The notes beneath the pieces were generated by a model. It searched no databases. It saw only the letters and a list, made by a program, of their open reading frames with translations, and was not told where the DNA came from. Below, piece by piece: positions 9,167 to 20,198 of a stretch of DNA of 64,000 bases. The first letter of the stretch is position 1, and each line of letters opens with the position of its first letter. The position numbers and the translations under genes are program-made. This stretch comes from Marchantia polymorpha subsp. ruderalis (lineage: Eukaryota; Streptophyta; Marchantiopsida; Marchantiales; Marchantiaceae): positions 11,850,001 through 11,914,000 of the forward strand of contig AP031358.1 of NCBI GenBank assembly GCA_037833965.1. The letters are read 5' to 3'.

Positions 9167-10681
9167 TTGGAAATGGGGAAGCTTCCGGTATTTTATGGGA
9201 GGGAGAATGAGGATGTAGAAGCTTTTGTTAGGGACTTCAAGAGTGCTTGCATAGGAAACAATGAGAGAAAGAAAGACGAGTGGGCTATGCTTTTGCCGGA
9301 TTTCTTGGAGGATTCTGCTCTCAAGTGGTACAAGGAGTACAAGAGGGAGCATTCGGAGGACGACACGTGGGAGACATTAACGGAGAACCTAATCGAAAAC
9401 TTTCTTCCCAGTGAAAGTTATGAAAAGTTGATGTGTGAGGTCACCTTCTTGAAACAAGGAGAGAACGAGAAGGTGAGGACCTATGTGGAGAGAACCGAGA
9501 AGTTGGAATCTAGATTCCACGTGGTGTTGAGGAAGGGCGGAGACGAAGTGGATGCTACAATGGTGGGGATAAGGGCGATGCTCATGAAGAACTTCGTTGG
9601 AGGTTTGAGACCTGAGATTCGAAGTAAGGTGAGATACGAGAAGCCCTCTTCTAAGGCTGAAGCCATTCGAATTGCTATTAGAATGGAGGAGAGCTTAGAA
9701 GATGATGATTCTAGCTTGGTGGCTAGAGAAGTAGCTCCACCGGTTGTAGGAAGGTCCATTGTTTCAAACCCTTCTACTTCATCCACGATAGCGAATCCTA
9801 GTGTGGATTTTCAAAATGAGTTGAAATCTATCACGGAGACTCTAGCAAATCTCAAGATCAATGTAGTACAGTTGTGGGAGAAGAGGAATCAGAACGTAGG
9901 AGGAGGCTCTAGGGGGTATGGAAATTATCTTCCAAGAGGAAATCCACCTTCAGGAAACTTTGCGGTTTCTTGCTTTTCTTGTGGAGGTCCTCATTTTCAG
10001 AGGAATTGTCCTAACCCTCGACAACATGATGGAGTTCGGCACAACAACAATGCACCGGCCACGCAACAAGCCAAGGATAAGGGAGTAGCATCCATTGATG
10101 TATTCCCTCATCAATGCACTTTTGAGAAAGGGGAGAGCTCGAAATCGAAAGTGGATATCCTTGCTCATGAGAAGAAGCGTGCCCGATTTGCGGACGAGTC
10201 GATTTTCATGGAGGACACGCCAAGTCGAAGTACACGGTCAAGTGGAGTGAGTCAACCAAGAGTACCAAGGAAGAAGTTGGGCATGGATGACTTTTCCATT
10301 TCATCTTCTCAAGCTAAGTATGACGTGGTGGAGGATGTAGGAAATCAGAAGGCCAATATAACAGTTGGTCAGCTGATTGCCTTGAATCCAGCCATTCGGA
10401 AGGAGTTAAGAGGAGGTCTTAGCTCCACAAGGACCCAGAAGCGGAAATCTAAGGGGAAGGCTCACATGACCAATGTGGGAGTTGGGGTGGTGGATGCGGC
10501 TGCTTCGGAGGTATGTACACATGCTTCAAAGATCGAAGTGAGGATCAATGGACATGATGTATCAGATGTGTTGGTTGATGGTGGATCGGTCGTGAATGCC
10601 ATGTCTGAGAGGTTGATGCAGAAGTTGGGTATGCAACCTTCTAGACCTTCTAGCATAATTGTTGGTATGGCCAACAAATAG
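9167..10681 (+). pseudogene. Element B gag and protease
   Basis: ATG at 9167 opens gag: MEMGKLPVFYGRENEDVEAF, then a capsid-like helical region (WYKEYKREH, LKQGENEKVRTYVERTEKLE). A zinc knuckle, CFSCGGPHFQRNC, lies at about 9971-10009 with the short C-x2-C-x3-H-x4-C spacing. An Arg/Ser-rich linker follows. The aspartic protease follows at about 10530, with DVLVDGGSVVNAMSE carrying D-G-G at the active site. The frame stops at TAG 10679-10681, where element A has CAG (Gln), so this is a C-to-T nonsense change inside protease. The same frame resumes immediately and runs into reverse transcriptase. Confidence 0.85.
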
Positions 10682-11998
10682 AAGGTAAGACCACTGGGGG
10701 TGGTAGACAAAGTTGTGGTTAGTGTGAGGGGAGTGCAAACTTTGCTTTCCTTTCAAATTCTCAAGGAAGCTAGCTACGACTTGCTGTTGGGACGTCCTTG
10801 GTTGAGAGCGGTAAGGACTACGGACCGATGGCACAAGGGCTATTTGAGTATAGGCCCGAAGAACCATCGAGTTAAGGTTCCTTTGACGAGAGGAGGGGAA
10901 TCCACCACTGACTCAGATAGACCAACTGACGAGTATTGGGAATCTGAGAGTGAAGAGAGTGGTAGCTTTTCAGAAGTTGACACAGACATATCATCTTCTG
11001 ATCAAGAAACATCATCGGAGTACTCTTCTGATGATAATGTTCAAGTAGAAGTCATTGCTGCCATGGAGTTGTTGCCTAGGCCTGGAGTGAAGAAAGATCC
11101 TGACAAAGTGGAGATGAGCAAAGAGGAGGTGTGTCGACGACTGTCCACTCTCAGGTTTGGTCCCAAGGTTACCAAGGAAGAAAAGGCAAAGTTTCTGGAT
11201 ATATTTCGCAAATATATTCATGTTTTTGCCTTTAGTTACAAGGATCTTAAGCATGTGACGTTGGAGACTCATCGCATCGAGTTGGAGGAGAAACCTCGTC
11301 CTATTCGGCAAAAGCAACGCCGAATAAATCCACCTACGGCTCTTGTGGTGAAGGAGGAGATCGACAAGCTCAAGGAGGCTGGCTTCATCTACGAGGTAGA
11401 AAATTCTGAATGGGTGTCTCCAATTGTGATAGTGAAGAAGAAGAATGGTAAGCTACGAGTGTGCGTAGATTACAAAAAGTTGAATGCTGTCACAAAGAAA
11501 GACTACTATCCCTTGCTTTTCATAGATGAGATTCTAGAGGAGGTTGCTGGCCATGAGTGGTATAGTTTTGGAGATGGTTATAGTGGCTATAACCAAATCC
11601 AAATTGCCTTAGAAGACCAACTCAAAACAACTTTTACCACTCCATGGGGAACCTTCGCTTTTAGAGTGATGCCGTTTGGTCTATGTAATGCTCCTGCCAC
11701 TTTTCAAAGGTTCATGAATAGAGTGTTTGAACCTTTCATTGGAAAGTTTGTAAGGGATTTCATAGATGATTTTTGTGTTTACGGGAGGAAAGCGGATCAT
11801 TTTGATCATTTGATCAAAATACTTCAACGGCTGGAGGAAGCTAAGGCTTCACTCAATCCAGAAAAATGCATTTTTGGATGTGAGGAAGGCCTATTGTTGG
11901 GGCATATCATCTCCAAGAATGGTATAGCGGTGGATCCAGAGAAGGTGACACGGATCATGGAGTTACCTTTTCCGGCGACTTTAACCAAGTTGAGGTAA
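10682..11998 (+). pseudogene. Element B reverse transcriptase
   Basis: It continues the gag frame. After the end of protease (LLGRPWLRAVRTTDRW) and an acidic Ser/Glu/Asp spacer (about 10905-11040), reverse transcriptase begins near 11280. Landmarks are VCVDYKKLNAVTKKDYYP, FGDGYSGYNQIQIA, FRVMPFGLCNAPATFQRFM and the catalytic box FIDDFCVYG (about 11758-11784), with both Asp residues. The frame ends at TAA 11996-11998, where element A has CAA (Gln). The wording resembles the Tat/Athila branch of Ty3/gypsy. Confidence 0.9.
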
Positions 11999-13939
11999 TT
12001 CCTTGGTATAGTGGGGTACTATCGACGGTTCATCTTGTCCTTCTCCAACAAAGCTCATGCCTTGACAAATTACATGAAGAAGGGAGTGGAGTACGAACTC
12101 ATTTTCAAGGATGAAGCTGCAAAGACGGCGTTCGAAGTTCTCAAGAAGGCGTTGGTGACGGCTCCAATTTTGGCGAAACCGGATTGGGGTAAACCTTTCA
12201 TTCTCTACACAGATGCATCAAATATTGCTGTAGGATGCACCTTGAGTCAATTAGATGATGAAAAGCATGATCATCCAATTGCCTATGCTAGTAGACAAAT
12301 GGTTCAAGCGGAGAAGAACTACTCAGTGACAGAGAGAGAGGCCTTAGCTGTAATCTTCTCACTTAAGAAGTTTCGACATTATTTGTTGGGTGGGAGATTC
12401 ACTATAGTGACTGATCATAAGGCTTTGAAATACATTTTCAACAAGCCTAATGCTGAAGGGAGGATAGCTAGATGGAAGCTACTACTAGCAGAGTTTGATT
12501 ATACCATTGAGGATAGACCTGGAAAGAAGCATGCTAATGCGGATTTGATGTCGAGAGCATATGATGATGGAGGAGATCAGTCAGTAGATGACACCTTTCC
12601 GGATGAGGACTTGCTAGTCATGGACACGGTGACAACAGTACCGGAGGAGAACAAGGAAATTTGGGATTTCATCTCTAGAGGAGAGTTTCCTCAAGGAATG
12701 CATCAAAGGGAGAAAAATGCATTAGTGAAGAGATGTCAACCTTATATGATCATGGAGAAGGTACTTTTTCATCAAGGAGCTGACGGACTTCTACGAAGGG
12801 CGGTTGGGAGAGGAGAGGCACTACAACTCATGAAGGAGTTTCATGATGGTGCAGTATGTGGAGGACATTTTGCGGGGAAGGTAACTGCCTTCAAAATTCT
12901 TGATGCTGGTTATCATTGGAAGGGTATTTTTAAAGATTGTGTGGAATATTGCAAAAGTTGTGATGTGTGTCAAGCTTTTGCTAAAAAGTCCATGAAAACC
13001 CCTCCTATGATTTCTGTACCAGTGTTAGGTCCTTTTGAAAAGTGGGGAATAGATTTTGTAGGTCCTTTGAATCTTACTCCTCGAGGGAATAAGTTCATTG
13101 TGATAGCTACATATTATCTTACGAAGTGGGTAGAGGCAAGACCACTTAAATCTACTAATGAGAAGGAGGTTGGTAGATTTTTATATGAAAGAATCATTAC
13201 TCGATTTGGTTGTCCATTGGAGTTAGTATCAGATAGAGGAGGAGAATTTGTGGGAAGTATGATTCAAGCCATGTTGGAGCACTTCTCCATCAAGGCTCGA
13301 GTGACCACTTCCTACAAACCTAACGCTAACGGGTTGGCGGAGCGGACCAACTACACTTTGTGTATGATGTTGGCCAAGGATGCAGACATGGACGGGAGTA
13401 AACACAATTGGGACAAGAGGCTCCATGCTATCTTATGGGAGTATCGCACAACATGGAAGACATCTACCGGATACTCACCTTTTCGGATGGTGTGTGGAGT
13501 TGAGTCAAAACTTCCCATACAGTTTGACTTGACAACATTCACAACAATCCAGCAAAGGTTGAAGAAATCAAATGGAGCAGAAGCCATCAAGTCTCGCCAA
13601 CAACAATTGATGGAGTTGGAGGAAGCTCGAGCACTAGCCATGGTACGAGTGGAGCGGGCTCAACAGTTGCAGAAGAAGTATCACGACAAACGAAGTGGAA
13701 ACCAGAACTTGAAGCCGTTCAAGGAAGGTGATTGGATGATGCTCTTTGATGCAATTAGATACAAGAGAGCTAGGAAAAAGTTTCTTCCTAAGTATTTTGG
13801 ACCTTTCATAGTTGAGAAGGTGTGGGGAAATTTCACTTATGACATCAAGGAGTTATGAGGACGTCACTTCGATCGAGTCAACCACGACAAGTTGAAGTTA
13901 TTCCATCGAAGATCAGATTCTTTCACTCCGAGGGCGTAG
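11999..13939 (+). pseudogene. Element B RNase H and integrase
   Basis: It continues the same frame. RNase H shows YTDASNIAVG (Asp), TEREALAVIF (Glu) and TDHKALKYIF (Asp) at 12208-12440. Integrase follows: a zinc-binding HHCC region (FHDGAVCGGHFAG, then CKSCDVC) at 12840-12975, then the core with GIDFVGPL, VSDRGGEF and NANGLAERTNY (Asp, Asp, Glu). The C-terminus has FLPKYFGPFIVEK. A TGA at 13856-13858 falls near the end, where element A has AGA. Without it the frame would end at TAG 13937-13939. No chromodomain is seen. Confidence 0.9.
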
Positions 13940-13962
13940 TGAAATCTTAGTCCGGGGGTAAA
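13940..13962 (+). other. Element B polypurine-type tract
   Basis: A GGGGGTAAA run sits directly before the 3' LTR, in the position of the plus-strand primer. The same motif lies inside element A's 3' LTR at 5974-5984 (minus strand). Confidence 0.5.
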
Positions 13963-14488
13963 TGTAAGACCGGGTGTTGCACATATGTACTAAGTCTTAG
14001 AAGTGGTCAAGGGAATAAGGATGATTAGCCAAGGCATAGCTAAGACTAGCTAGTTATGACTAAACTAGTTAGTTATAACTAAGTTTATCTAGTCATGACT
14101 AAGTTTAGCTACAATGTCTATAGTTGGCGGAATAATTAGCGGAGTTCTAGAAGAATGGAGTGAGCACTTCTATTTTGTCTTTTACAAGGAGTGAGCACTT
14201 CTATTTTGTCTTATACAAAAGTTCTAGATTCCAAGGGATTAGATATTTGACTAGAAGCTTGGATTTGATTGGTTTGACTAAATGTATGAAAGATGATTGG
14301 CTAGACTAAGTCTAATGTTGACTTAGTGGCTAGGAAGCTTGTAGAAGTTTAAAAGCTTCAAATGGCATGTCGCCACCTCAACCTTGGATTCCGAAAGCTT
14401 CTAGAAGGTTTAGGTAGGCCAATGACATGTTGCCACGTAGAGAAGGTTAGTCAAACTTACCTAGGTAAAAGTAAGTTAGGAGAAATTA
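13963..14488 (+). repeat. Element B 3' LTR, left part
   Basis: It matches 6969-7494 of the 5' LTR and is interrupted at 14488 by element C. The last five bases, AATTA, are the left copy of C's target duplication. Confidence 0.95.
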
Positions 14489-15728
14489 TGTGGTACCCCA
14501 CTTTTGGCAATTTTGAGAAAATTAAAACATTTTTGGAAAACTATACCCTGGCAGCATTGTAAATAGCCTTCGGTATGCCTAGAGTGAATCCGGAAGATCG
14601 CGGGGATTCTCGAGGGATCTTGTAGAATCTGGGATTTGGGGTGCAGCAGTAAGGACAGGCACCACCCTCCCTGCGAGCTCTGCAGTTAGGATCTCTACGG
14701 CGCAAGGCGCAAAACCCGCCTTCGGAGGTTGCGTCCGCGGCTGTAGGGAAACCCTCCATAATTAGGTCAACCCTCGGGCGCCTTGACCAAGTTAGGATCC
14801 CGTTGGAAAGAGCTCGACGCACTGATTCCAACGAGCCCAAGAACGCTTGGAACGGATGAGGACTTAGGGAGTTATCGCTATTGGAAGAAACGGAGGCGGT
14901 CGCCTACGGCGGAAAGAGTTCGCCACCGGCGCGAATTCCGCCTACGCGGAAGGGGGAATCAAGTTTTGTCCTATGCGCGGACGAAGGCGTTCGCCTGTGC
15001 ACAGGCGAAGTAGGGTTAGGGGAGGCGCGAAGTCCGCCTACGCACAGGCGCTCGCCTGTGCACAGGCGCTTCGGCGTCGGCGGAAAATCCGCCTTGGGCC
15101 CTAGAAATGCGCCTTGTGAGGTAGAAAGTGTACGGCGCCTTCCGCGCCAGCGCGGCGCCGCGTACGTCGGAAGAGCCGCCAGAGTAATCAAATCGGTACG
15201 GACCATGCGGACGGGAAGGGTGGATGCGCTCTTGGACGGACGGAGTTGCGGCGGCGGAAGCGCCGACGAAGAGACAAGGAACGGACAGACTGGACGGAGA
15301 CGGCTGACCACGGTCAACGCCTTCCGCGCCAGCACGACGTAGCGCACGGAATTCGCCTGCGCACAGGCGAACGCCTGTGCACAGGAGGATGAAGTTCTGT
15401 GCCGGCGGAGAATCCGCCGAGGCTCTTGCCTGCGCACAGGCAGGAGTTGAACTTTTGTCCGACATGCGGACACACGCGTCAAGGCAGAGGGGGATTGGCC
15501 GAGGGGCGGTACGAACAAGTGTACCGCGCAAGGCGGAAAACTCGCCTTCGGCGCTACGCCCCCATGTCCGCAGGGTAATACGCTCGCGGAGTTCAAATCC
15601 GCCAATTCGAGCGTGAGAGTTTAATCGACGACGGCGGAGCGTGAAGCCGCGCGTGAGAGCGAAGACCGTTCCAGCGTACAGCCGGCGCGGCCATCAAGTG
15701 AGACGTTCTTCACGAGCAAGGGCCGACC
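14489..15728 (+). other. Element C palindrome-rich leader
   Basis: This non-coding GC-rich segment (on the plus strand) carries the perfect 16-bp palindrome CGCCTGTGCACAGGCG at 14992-15007 and 15053-15068. Variants lie at 15035-15050, 15354-15369, 15372-15385 and 15428-15441. Shorter CGCCTTCGG/CCGCC motifs recur throughout. Long ORFs on both strands here reflect the GC-rich composition and lack any family signature. Confidence 0.6.
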
Positions 15729-18700
15729 ATGACCTTCGACCGGGCGGCGGAGAACGTCCCATTCTTGAATTCGCGATTCCAATCTCTTGTGCGCGCTGCG
15801 CGCATCCATCTGCTGGCTGCGGAACATTCTCGACGTCGTCGCACAGGAGATTTCTTGTTGATTGAGGGAGAAGTGAGTGCGCGTGATTTGGAATTGAGGG
15901 CGATTAGAGTTTGCCGAGAGAGAAAGAAACCCGGGCGGTGCGGAAGTAGAATGAGCGGGCGAGCGAACCCCAGGAACGCAATGACGAGACCGAGCAGATT
16001 GCGGATGGTGCCACTTCGCCTATCGCAGAACGGGCTGCGCGCTTTTGAGGAGCGCTTAATAGCAAGAAAGCTCGATTTCTTGCTATGGGGATGGAATTAC
16101 ATCTGTGCGAATATGGTGCGCGAGTGGCTAGAGCCACAGGGACCACCCTCGCGCGGATTGCGTCCGCATGTTGACCGGTGGACAGTCCAAGATTGGGCGC
16201 AGGCGTTGGGAAGATGTGCTGGCATGCCAGGGCATCTCCTTTTCGACAGTGAGAGCATCAAGGTGACCAAGCAAGAAGAGGCGCAATTTGTGGAGCTGTT
16301 CAAGACCGGGAGGTCTACCAAGAATGGGTACAGGACCCGTGATTACAAGGATCGATTTCGCCGGACTTTGTCCGCGGCGCTGATGCAATTACTGCAGCCG
16401 CACCGCGCCTGCTACATCACATTGTGGCAGGTCTCTTTTGTGGAGTGCGTCATCGAGGGAACTCCAATTCACTGGGCGAGCATCCTGCACAGGGTGATGC
16501 GACAGCACGCGTTTGAGGAGAAGGGGGGAACTCTAAACCATCTTTCTCCTTTCCTCATCAATTTTTATCGACAGCGGAATTGTTTGACAGCGGCGGAGCT
16601 TGAACATTTTCCGCCATTGTCCATCGACCATCCCGGGAAGTATGTGCGGGAGAACGAGGTCGACACTGATGCAGAGGAGTCACCGACTTCTACCCCATCA
16701 AGACGGAGGGACGAAGGGAGACACACTCCTGCAGCACGAGTGCCGCGGAAGCGGCGATGGAGGGAAGAGTCTGAAGAGGAGCAGCATCAAGAACCCTCTG
16801 CTCCCATTCGACCGCGGCCGCTGTGCGAGCCATACAGCCGGCCGAAGCAGAAGGCACGCAGACTGGTGTTACCAGCCGACAGTGCGGACACGGCGACAAT
16901 TGCGACGGAGATAGGAAGTGCGTCGCCAGAGGAGCATGAGGAAGCGCGGACGACCGCAGGAGCGACGGGCCACGCTGCAACCTCGACGGGAGAGAGGCCG
17001 CCTACGGGCCAAGGGCCTCCGGAGTTACCACGTGCGATGCGGACAGATGTTCCGTTTGCGCACAGACGAGCCTCCGCGGACGGACGAGCCTCCGCGGACC
17101 GGCGAACACAAGTGGACGTGGATCTACGCTTACGCGTGGGAAGGAGCAGTCCGCCTGTGCACAGGCGCTCGCCTGTGCACAGGACGCTTCCACACGTGCC
17201 GCCTGTGCACAGGCAAGAATCACCCCCGTTCCAACGTAGGAAGGGGAAGGAGCCGGCGGAAGAACCGCCTACGAGACACCGGCCCTCGGGGCCAGACCCT
17301 CCGGCGCACCACGCGCCGCAATTTGCGCCTTCGGCGCCAGGGCCTTCGAGCCGAGGAGATACGAGCAGAGAGCGTGCGGAGGCCGCATCATCGGCGGGAA
17401 GTCCACCGATAGATGCGCCTTCGGCGGTAGGGCCTATAGGCCAAGGAACATCGGGCGTGCGGCCCCCGGCCATGTCGCCTTCGGCGATAGATGTCCGCGG
17501 CGCTACGCCTGCGGCGGACAAGACGCCGGCAAATGCGCCTGCGCACGGGCCGGGCACAGCCCCCACGGACCGATCAAGGGAGCAGCAACAGACGGAGGAG
17601 CGGAGTGACTGTCCGCGGGATGAAATCTCGATGCGCGATGCGTAATCAAACCCCGCGCAGTCACCCTCCGCTCGATCGCCTTCGGCGGCGGACGACGGCG
17701 GCAGAGAGGATGCGGTAGACAATCAACAAGCGAGCGACGGGGATGCCGCACGGGTACATTCGCCTTCCGCCTTAGACATTTTGGCGACGAGCAGCGAGGC
17801 TGCAGCCGTGCCTTCGCAGGCAGCACACGTCGATGACGTGCAGCCCCACTCGGGGCAGTCGCCGACGCAATCAATGGCGACTGAAATTCTCCACTCGGAT
17901 GATGACGACGGAGGCTCCACGGAAGAAATGTCAGGAGCAGAAGACACCGAGGAGGAGGAGGAGGAAATTGTTGGAGCGCCGGCGGCGGCGCTCTCTGAGC
18001 AGGTGATTCCGTTGCTGCGGTACTTGGATCGCAAGGTCGTTAAATACGCCGACCCACTCCAGCCGGGATCTTACATCGAGTTAGTGCGCAGGCGGACTCG
18101 CACTAAAGTCCACACCAGCAAGCTATTAGCTAGAGTGGACCAGGAGTTGAAGGAATTGAAGGAGAAGCATGCGTGCTTGTGGGGTCAGTACAAGCTTAAT
18201 CAGAAATTCTACAAGCACTCCGAGAAGATGAAGGATGAGAAACTGGGCGAGCTCACCAAGGAGCAGGTGAAGGTCAAGGAAGCACTCATTTCTGAGCAGG
18301 CCCAGAATCGGATTTTGTCAGAGGAGCTCGTGCGACAGACGCGGTTGTTGGAACAATGTCAGCTCGCACGGCAGGTGGATGAAGAGTTAATCCGCAGGTT
18401 ACAGTCAGAGTGTGGCGAATTGAGAGCGCAACGTGCTGAAGCCGAATCGCAATTAGTGATAATTGAAGAGGATCGCAGGAAGGAGGCGGATCGCACGAAG
18501 GTGGAGACGGCGAGGCGAGTCGCCCACTGTCTCAAGGGCTACGCCCACTGGGAAGTGAAGGCGCAGGAGAAACTCACACTGCGTGAGTTTGAATTGCGCG
18601 CAGCCGGGTTGTTGTCAGGCGACAGTAGGAGTCGGCGGAAGGTAGCAAAGAAGCTCGATGCCTTTCTGTCGAAGGCACAGGATACCATGTCCGCCCTCGA

Positions 18701-18854
18701 AGGGGAGGTGTCCGCGGCGTTGCAGCGGTTGGGACTGCGCAGTCGAGCGGAAGATTGGCAGGGTAGGGAGTTAGTGCGCGGCAGTCGGCCGCGCAGGAGA
18801 CGTAGTACAGGTTCCGCGGAGTGTAGTGTAGCGTGGTTCCGTGCAGGCGTGTAG
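15729..18854 (+). pseudogene. Element C long ORF: plant-transposon-like domain, repeat-rich middle, coiled coil
   Basis: Two open stretches (15729-17645 and 17781-18854) and the 135 bp between them are one frame, broken only by TAA at 17643-17645 (one C-to-T from CAA). Read through, it has about 1041 codons. Residues ~92-300 form a globular helical domain (motifs FLLWGWNYICANMVREWL, HRACYITLWQVSFVE, GTPIHWASILHRVM) whose layout recalls the 'putative plant transposon protein' domain found in many plant mobile genes; this is a weak match by eye. Residues ~300-700 are Pro/Ser/Ala-rich and encode the palindromic repeats as PPVHRRSPVHR. An acidic patch is at ~718-748. Residues ~770-1000 are a long coiled coil. 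ATG 15951 is an alternative start. Function is unknown; a structural, gag-like role is possible. Confidence 0.55.
17152..17214 (+). repeat. Palindrome cluster inside element C ORF
   Basis: The exact 16-bp palindrome CGCCTGTGCACAGGCG at 17152-17167 is followed by truncated copies at 17170-17183 and 17200-17214. It is in frame within the long ORF and matches the copies in the leader. Confidence 0.8.
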
Positions 18855-19859
18855 CGTAGTGCAGTGTAGTGCTAGGTAGGACTTAGAAGGTATAAAATAG
18901 TTCCAGGCGTTTTGCCTGGGGTTCTTTCCCATCAGAAGTATAGATCAGGAACCCATTTCCTTTGCGTGTTTGTGTCCTTGAGTTCTGTCACCACGCACGA
19001 GGAGTTACAACTTAGCGTTCCGCATTTTGTAGCTGAAGGCCTTCGGCCGAATGTTCAGAGCTAGTACATTGGTTAGAGACTTGAGTAGTTCGGATCTGCA
19101 CCTGCGGGTGACTGCCGATGCTCAGAGCCAGTGACTAGTTAGATACTTGAACAGTTTCGCCCCTACACCTTCCAGTGTTTCTTTCTGATTGTACTCCTTG
19201 GGATTTTTCCCCTGAATGCCAAAGTGAAGTTTTGCTACTTCGTGTAAGCCTTGGTTGTAAATTCAGGTTACGCTGCAGCAGGTGCCTTGAGGGTAACCCC
19301 TGTAGTATTTCTGGGAATGACAAGTGCCTGAGAATTCAAACTCTTCAATAGACTGTTGTTGTGTTACTGGAATGTTTCACAGTGAGTCCTTCAGTGTGGA
19401 CCTGTGTTCTCTGCGCGTTTTGTGAGTTGAGAGTGTTGTTCACCGCGTCTGAGTGACTTCGATCCGAAGTAGGCAGTCCAAACCGGGTTTCCTACACTAG
19501 CAGCAAGCTAGTGGAAGTGTTGTAAAAGCCGGAGTTGGAAGTCACTACCCGCAGCTTCGCCGAGTGTGCTCGCGAGAGACTTTCCCCCTGAAATCCTGAA
19601 GTAGAGGTCCTAACGGATCTCTGGGTTGTGTTTCTGTAGTTTCAGGTGTGTGTGTGTGTGTTACGCTGCACTGTGCGACCTCCGAGTGCGCTCCGAGTAA
19701 ACACTTGCAGTATTTCTGGGAGTGACAGTTGCCTGAGAATTCAAACTCCTCAATAGTCTGTTAAAACGTGACACTTTGTACCCTGTGTGTTCCTCTGTCC
19801 CTGTGGGTTCGACCTTTCTACCACTATATTGCAGTTTTAGCCTTTAGTGGGTTATTACA
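18855..19859 (+). other. Element C 3' non-coding tail with TATA box and internal duplication
   Basis: TATAAAATAG lies at 18891-18900, after the ORF, with no gene behind it in the element. The remaining ~960 bp contain a diverged duplication: the CTGGGAATGACAAGTGCCTG...ACTCTTCAATAGACTGTT block near 19310-19355 recurs near 19714-19762. GGTTACGCTGCAGCAGG-like and CCCCTGAA-like blocks recur at the same ~400-bp offset. A promoter near the 3' end followed by ~960 bp is the layout of an LTR (U3-R-U5), which supports the solo-LTR reading without proving it. Confidence 0.5.
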
Positions 19860-20198
19860 AATTACCACATGTTACTATGGTAACTTCTCAAGTAGTATAA
19901 ATAGAGAGGTAGAGTAGCACCTCTCAAGCAAGTTTGGAGAGTCATGTGTGAGTACTTGTTTCAGGAATGAAGGAGTGAAGTTTTTGAGTATCTTGGAGTA
20001 TCGACGTGTGTTTGCGTTTGTGTGAAGAGAGTGATGTGAGGAGAGTTTGTGTGTGAGTTGGAGTGATACATGGAGAGTTTGTGAGAGAAGGTGTTTGGAA
20101 CATTAGTGTGAGGATGAATCCTAGTCTTCTAGAACCATGATGCGCTACCGCAAAGCCATCAGAGGTAAACCTGAGTGAGAGTCAGCCCGGAGGTTGCA
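19860..20198 (+). repeat. Element B 3' LTR, right part
   Basis: It begins with the right copy of the AATTA duplication (19860-19864) and continues LTR B to GGAGGTTGCA at 20198. A TATA box lies at 19896-19904. There is one visible difference from the 5' LTR (A at 20099). Confidence 0.95.

Larger units (their letters stand above)
14489..19859 (+). mobile_element. Element C: 5.37-kb GC-rich insertion with TG...CA ends and one long reading frame
   Basis: Comparison with B's intact 5' LTR fixes the boundaries exactly. AATTA at 14484-14488 and 19860-19864 is a perfect 5-bp target duplication. The element starts TGTGGTACCCCACTTTTGGC and ends so that its reverse complement starts TGTAATAACCCACTAAAGGC, a match at 14 of 20 positions. 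No internal copy of either end was found, so there is no LTR pair. It is strikingly GC-rich against its host. It contains 1.2 kb of palindrome-rich leader, a ~1041-codon frame (15729-18854), a TATA box at 18891 and a 0.95-kb non-coding tail with internal duplications. No polymerase, integrase or transposase signature is visible. It could be a giant solo LTR with a gene in U3, a non-autonomous retroelement, or a TIR transposon moved in trans. Confidence 0.8.
6969..20198 (+). mobile_element. Element B: Ty3/gypsy retrotransposon, plus strand, interrupted by element C
   Basis: The 5' LTR is 6969-7828 (860 bp). The 3' LTR is split into 13963-14488 and 19865-20198 by element C; the pieces also sum to 860 bp. 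The LTRs differ by one base I could see (G at 7729, A at 20099). The 4-bp sequence GACA at 6965-6968 is repeated at 20199-20202, consistent with target duplication, and the joined flanks rebuild element A's integrase frame. Inside are the primer site, a 147-codon zinc-knuckle ORF and one gag-pol frame (9167-13939) with three stops. Protein wording is close to element A, so both belong to one family, but the LTRs differ in length and sequence. Confidence 0.9.

Noticed and set aside
14992..15441. CRISPR-like array of palindromic repeats
   Set aside because: Spacing is irregular, repeats are full palindromes with variants, there are no cas genes, and the setting is a plant nuclear genome.
14904..15605. 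233-codon minus-strand ORF in element C leader
   Set aside because: It is a by-product of GC-rich palindromic sequence, has no family signature, and overlaps ORFs in other frames.
16787..17722. 311-codon minus-strand ORF
   Set aside because: It lies antisense to the repeat-rich middle of the element C ORF and is low-complexity; the plus frame extends far beyond it into a coiled coil.
14489..19859. CACTA, hAT or Mutator transposon
   Set aside because: Ends are TG...CA rather than CACTA, and the 5-bp duplication fits none of them (3, 8 and 9 bp respectively).
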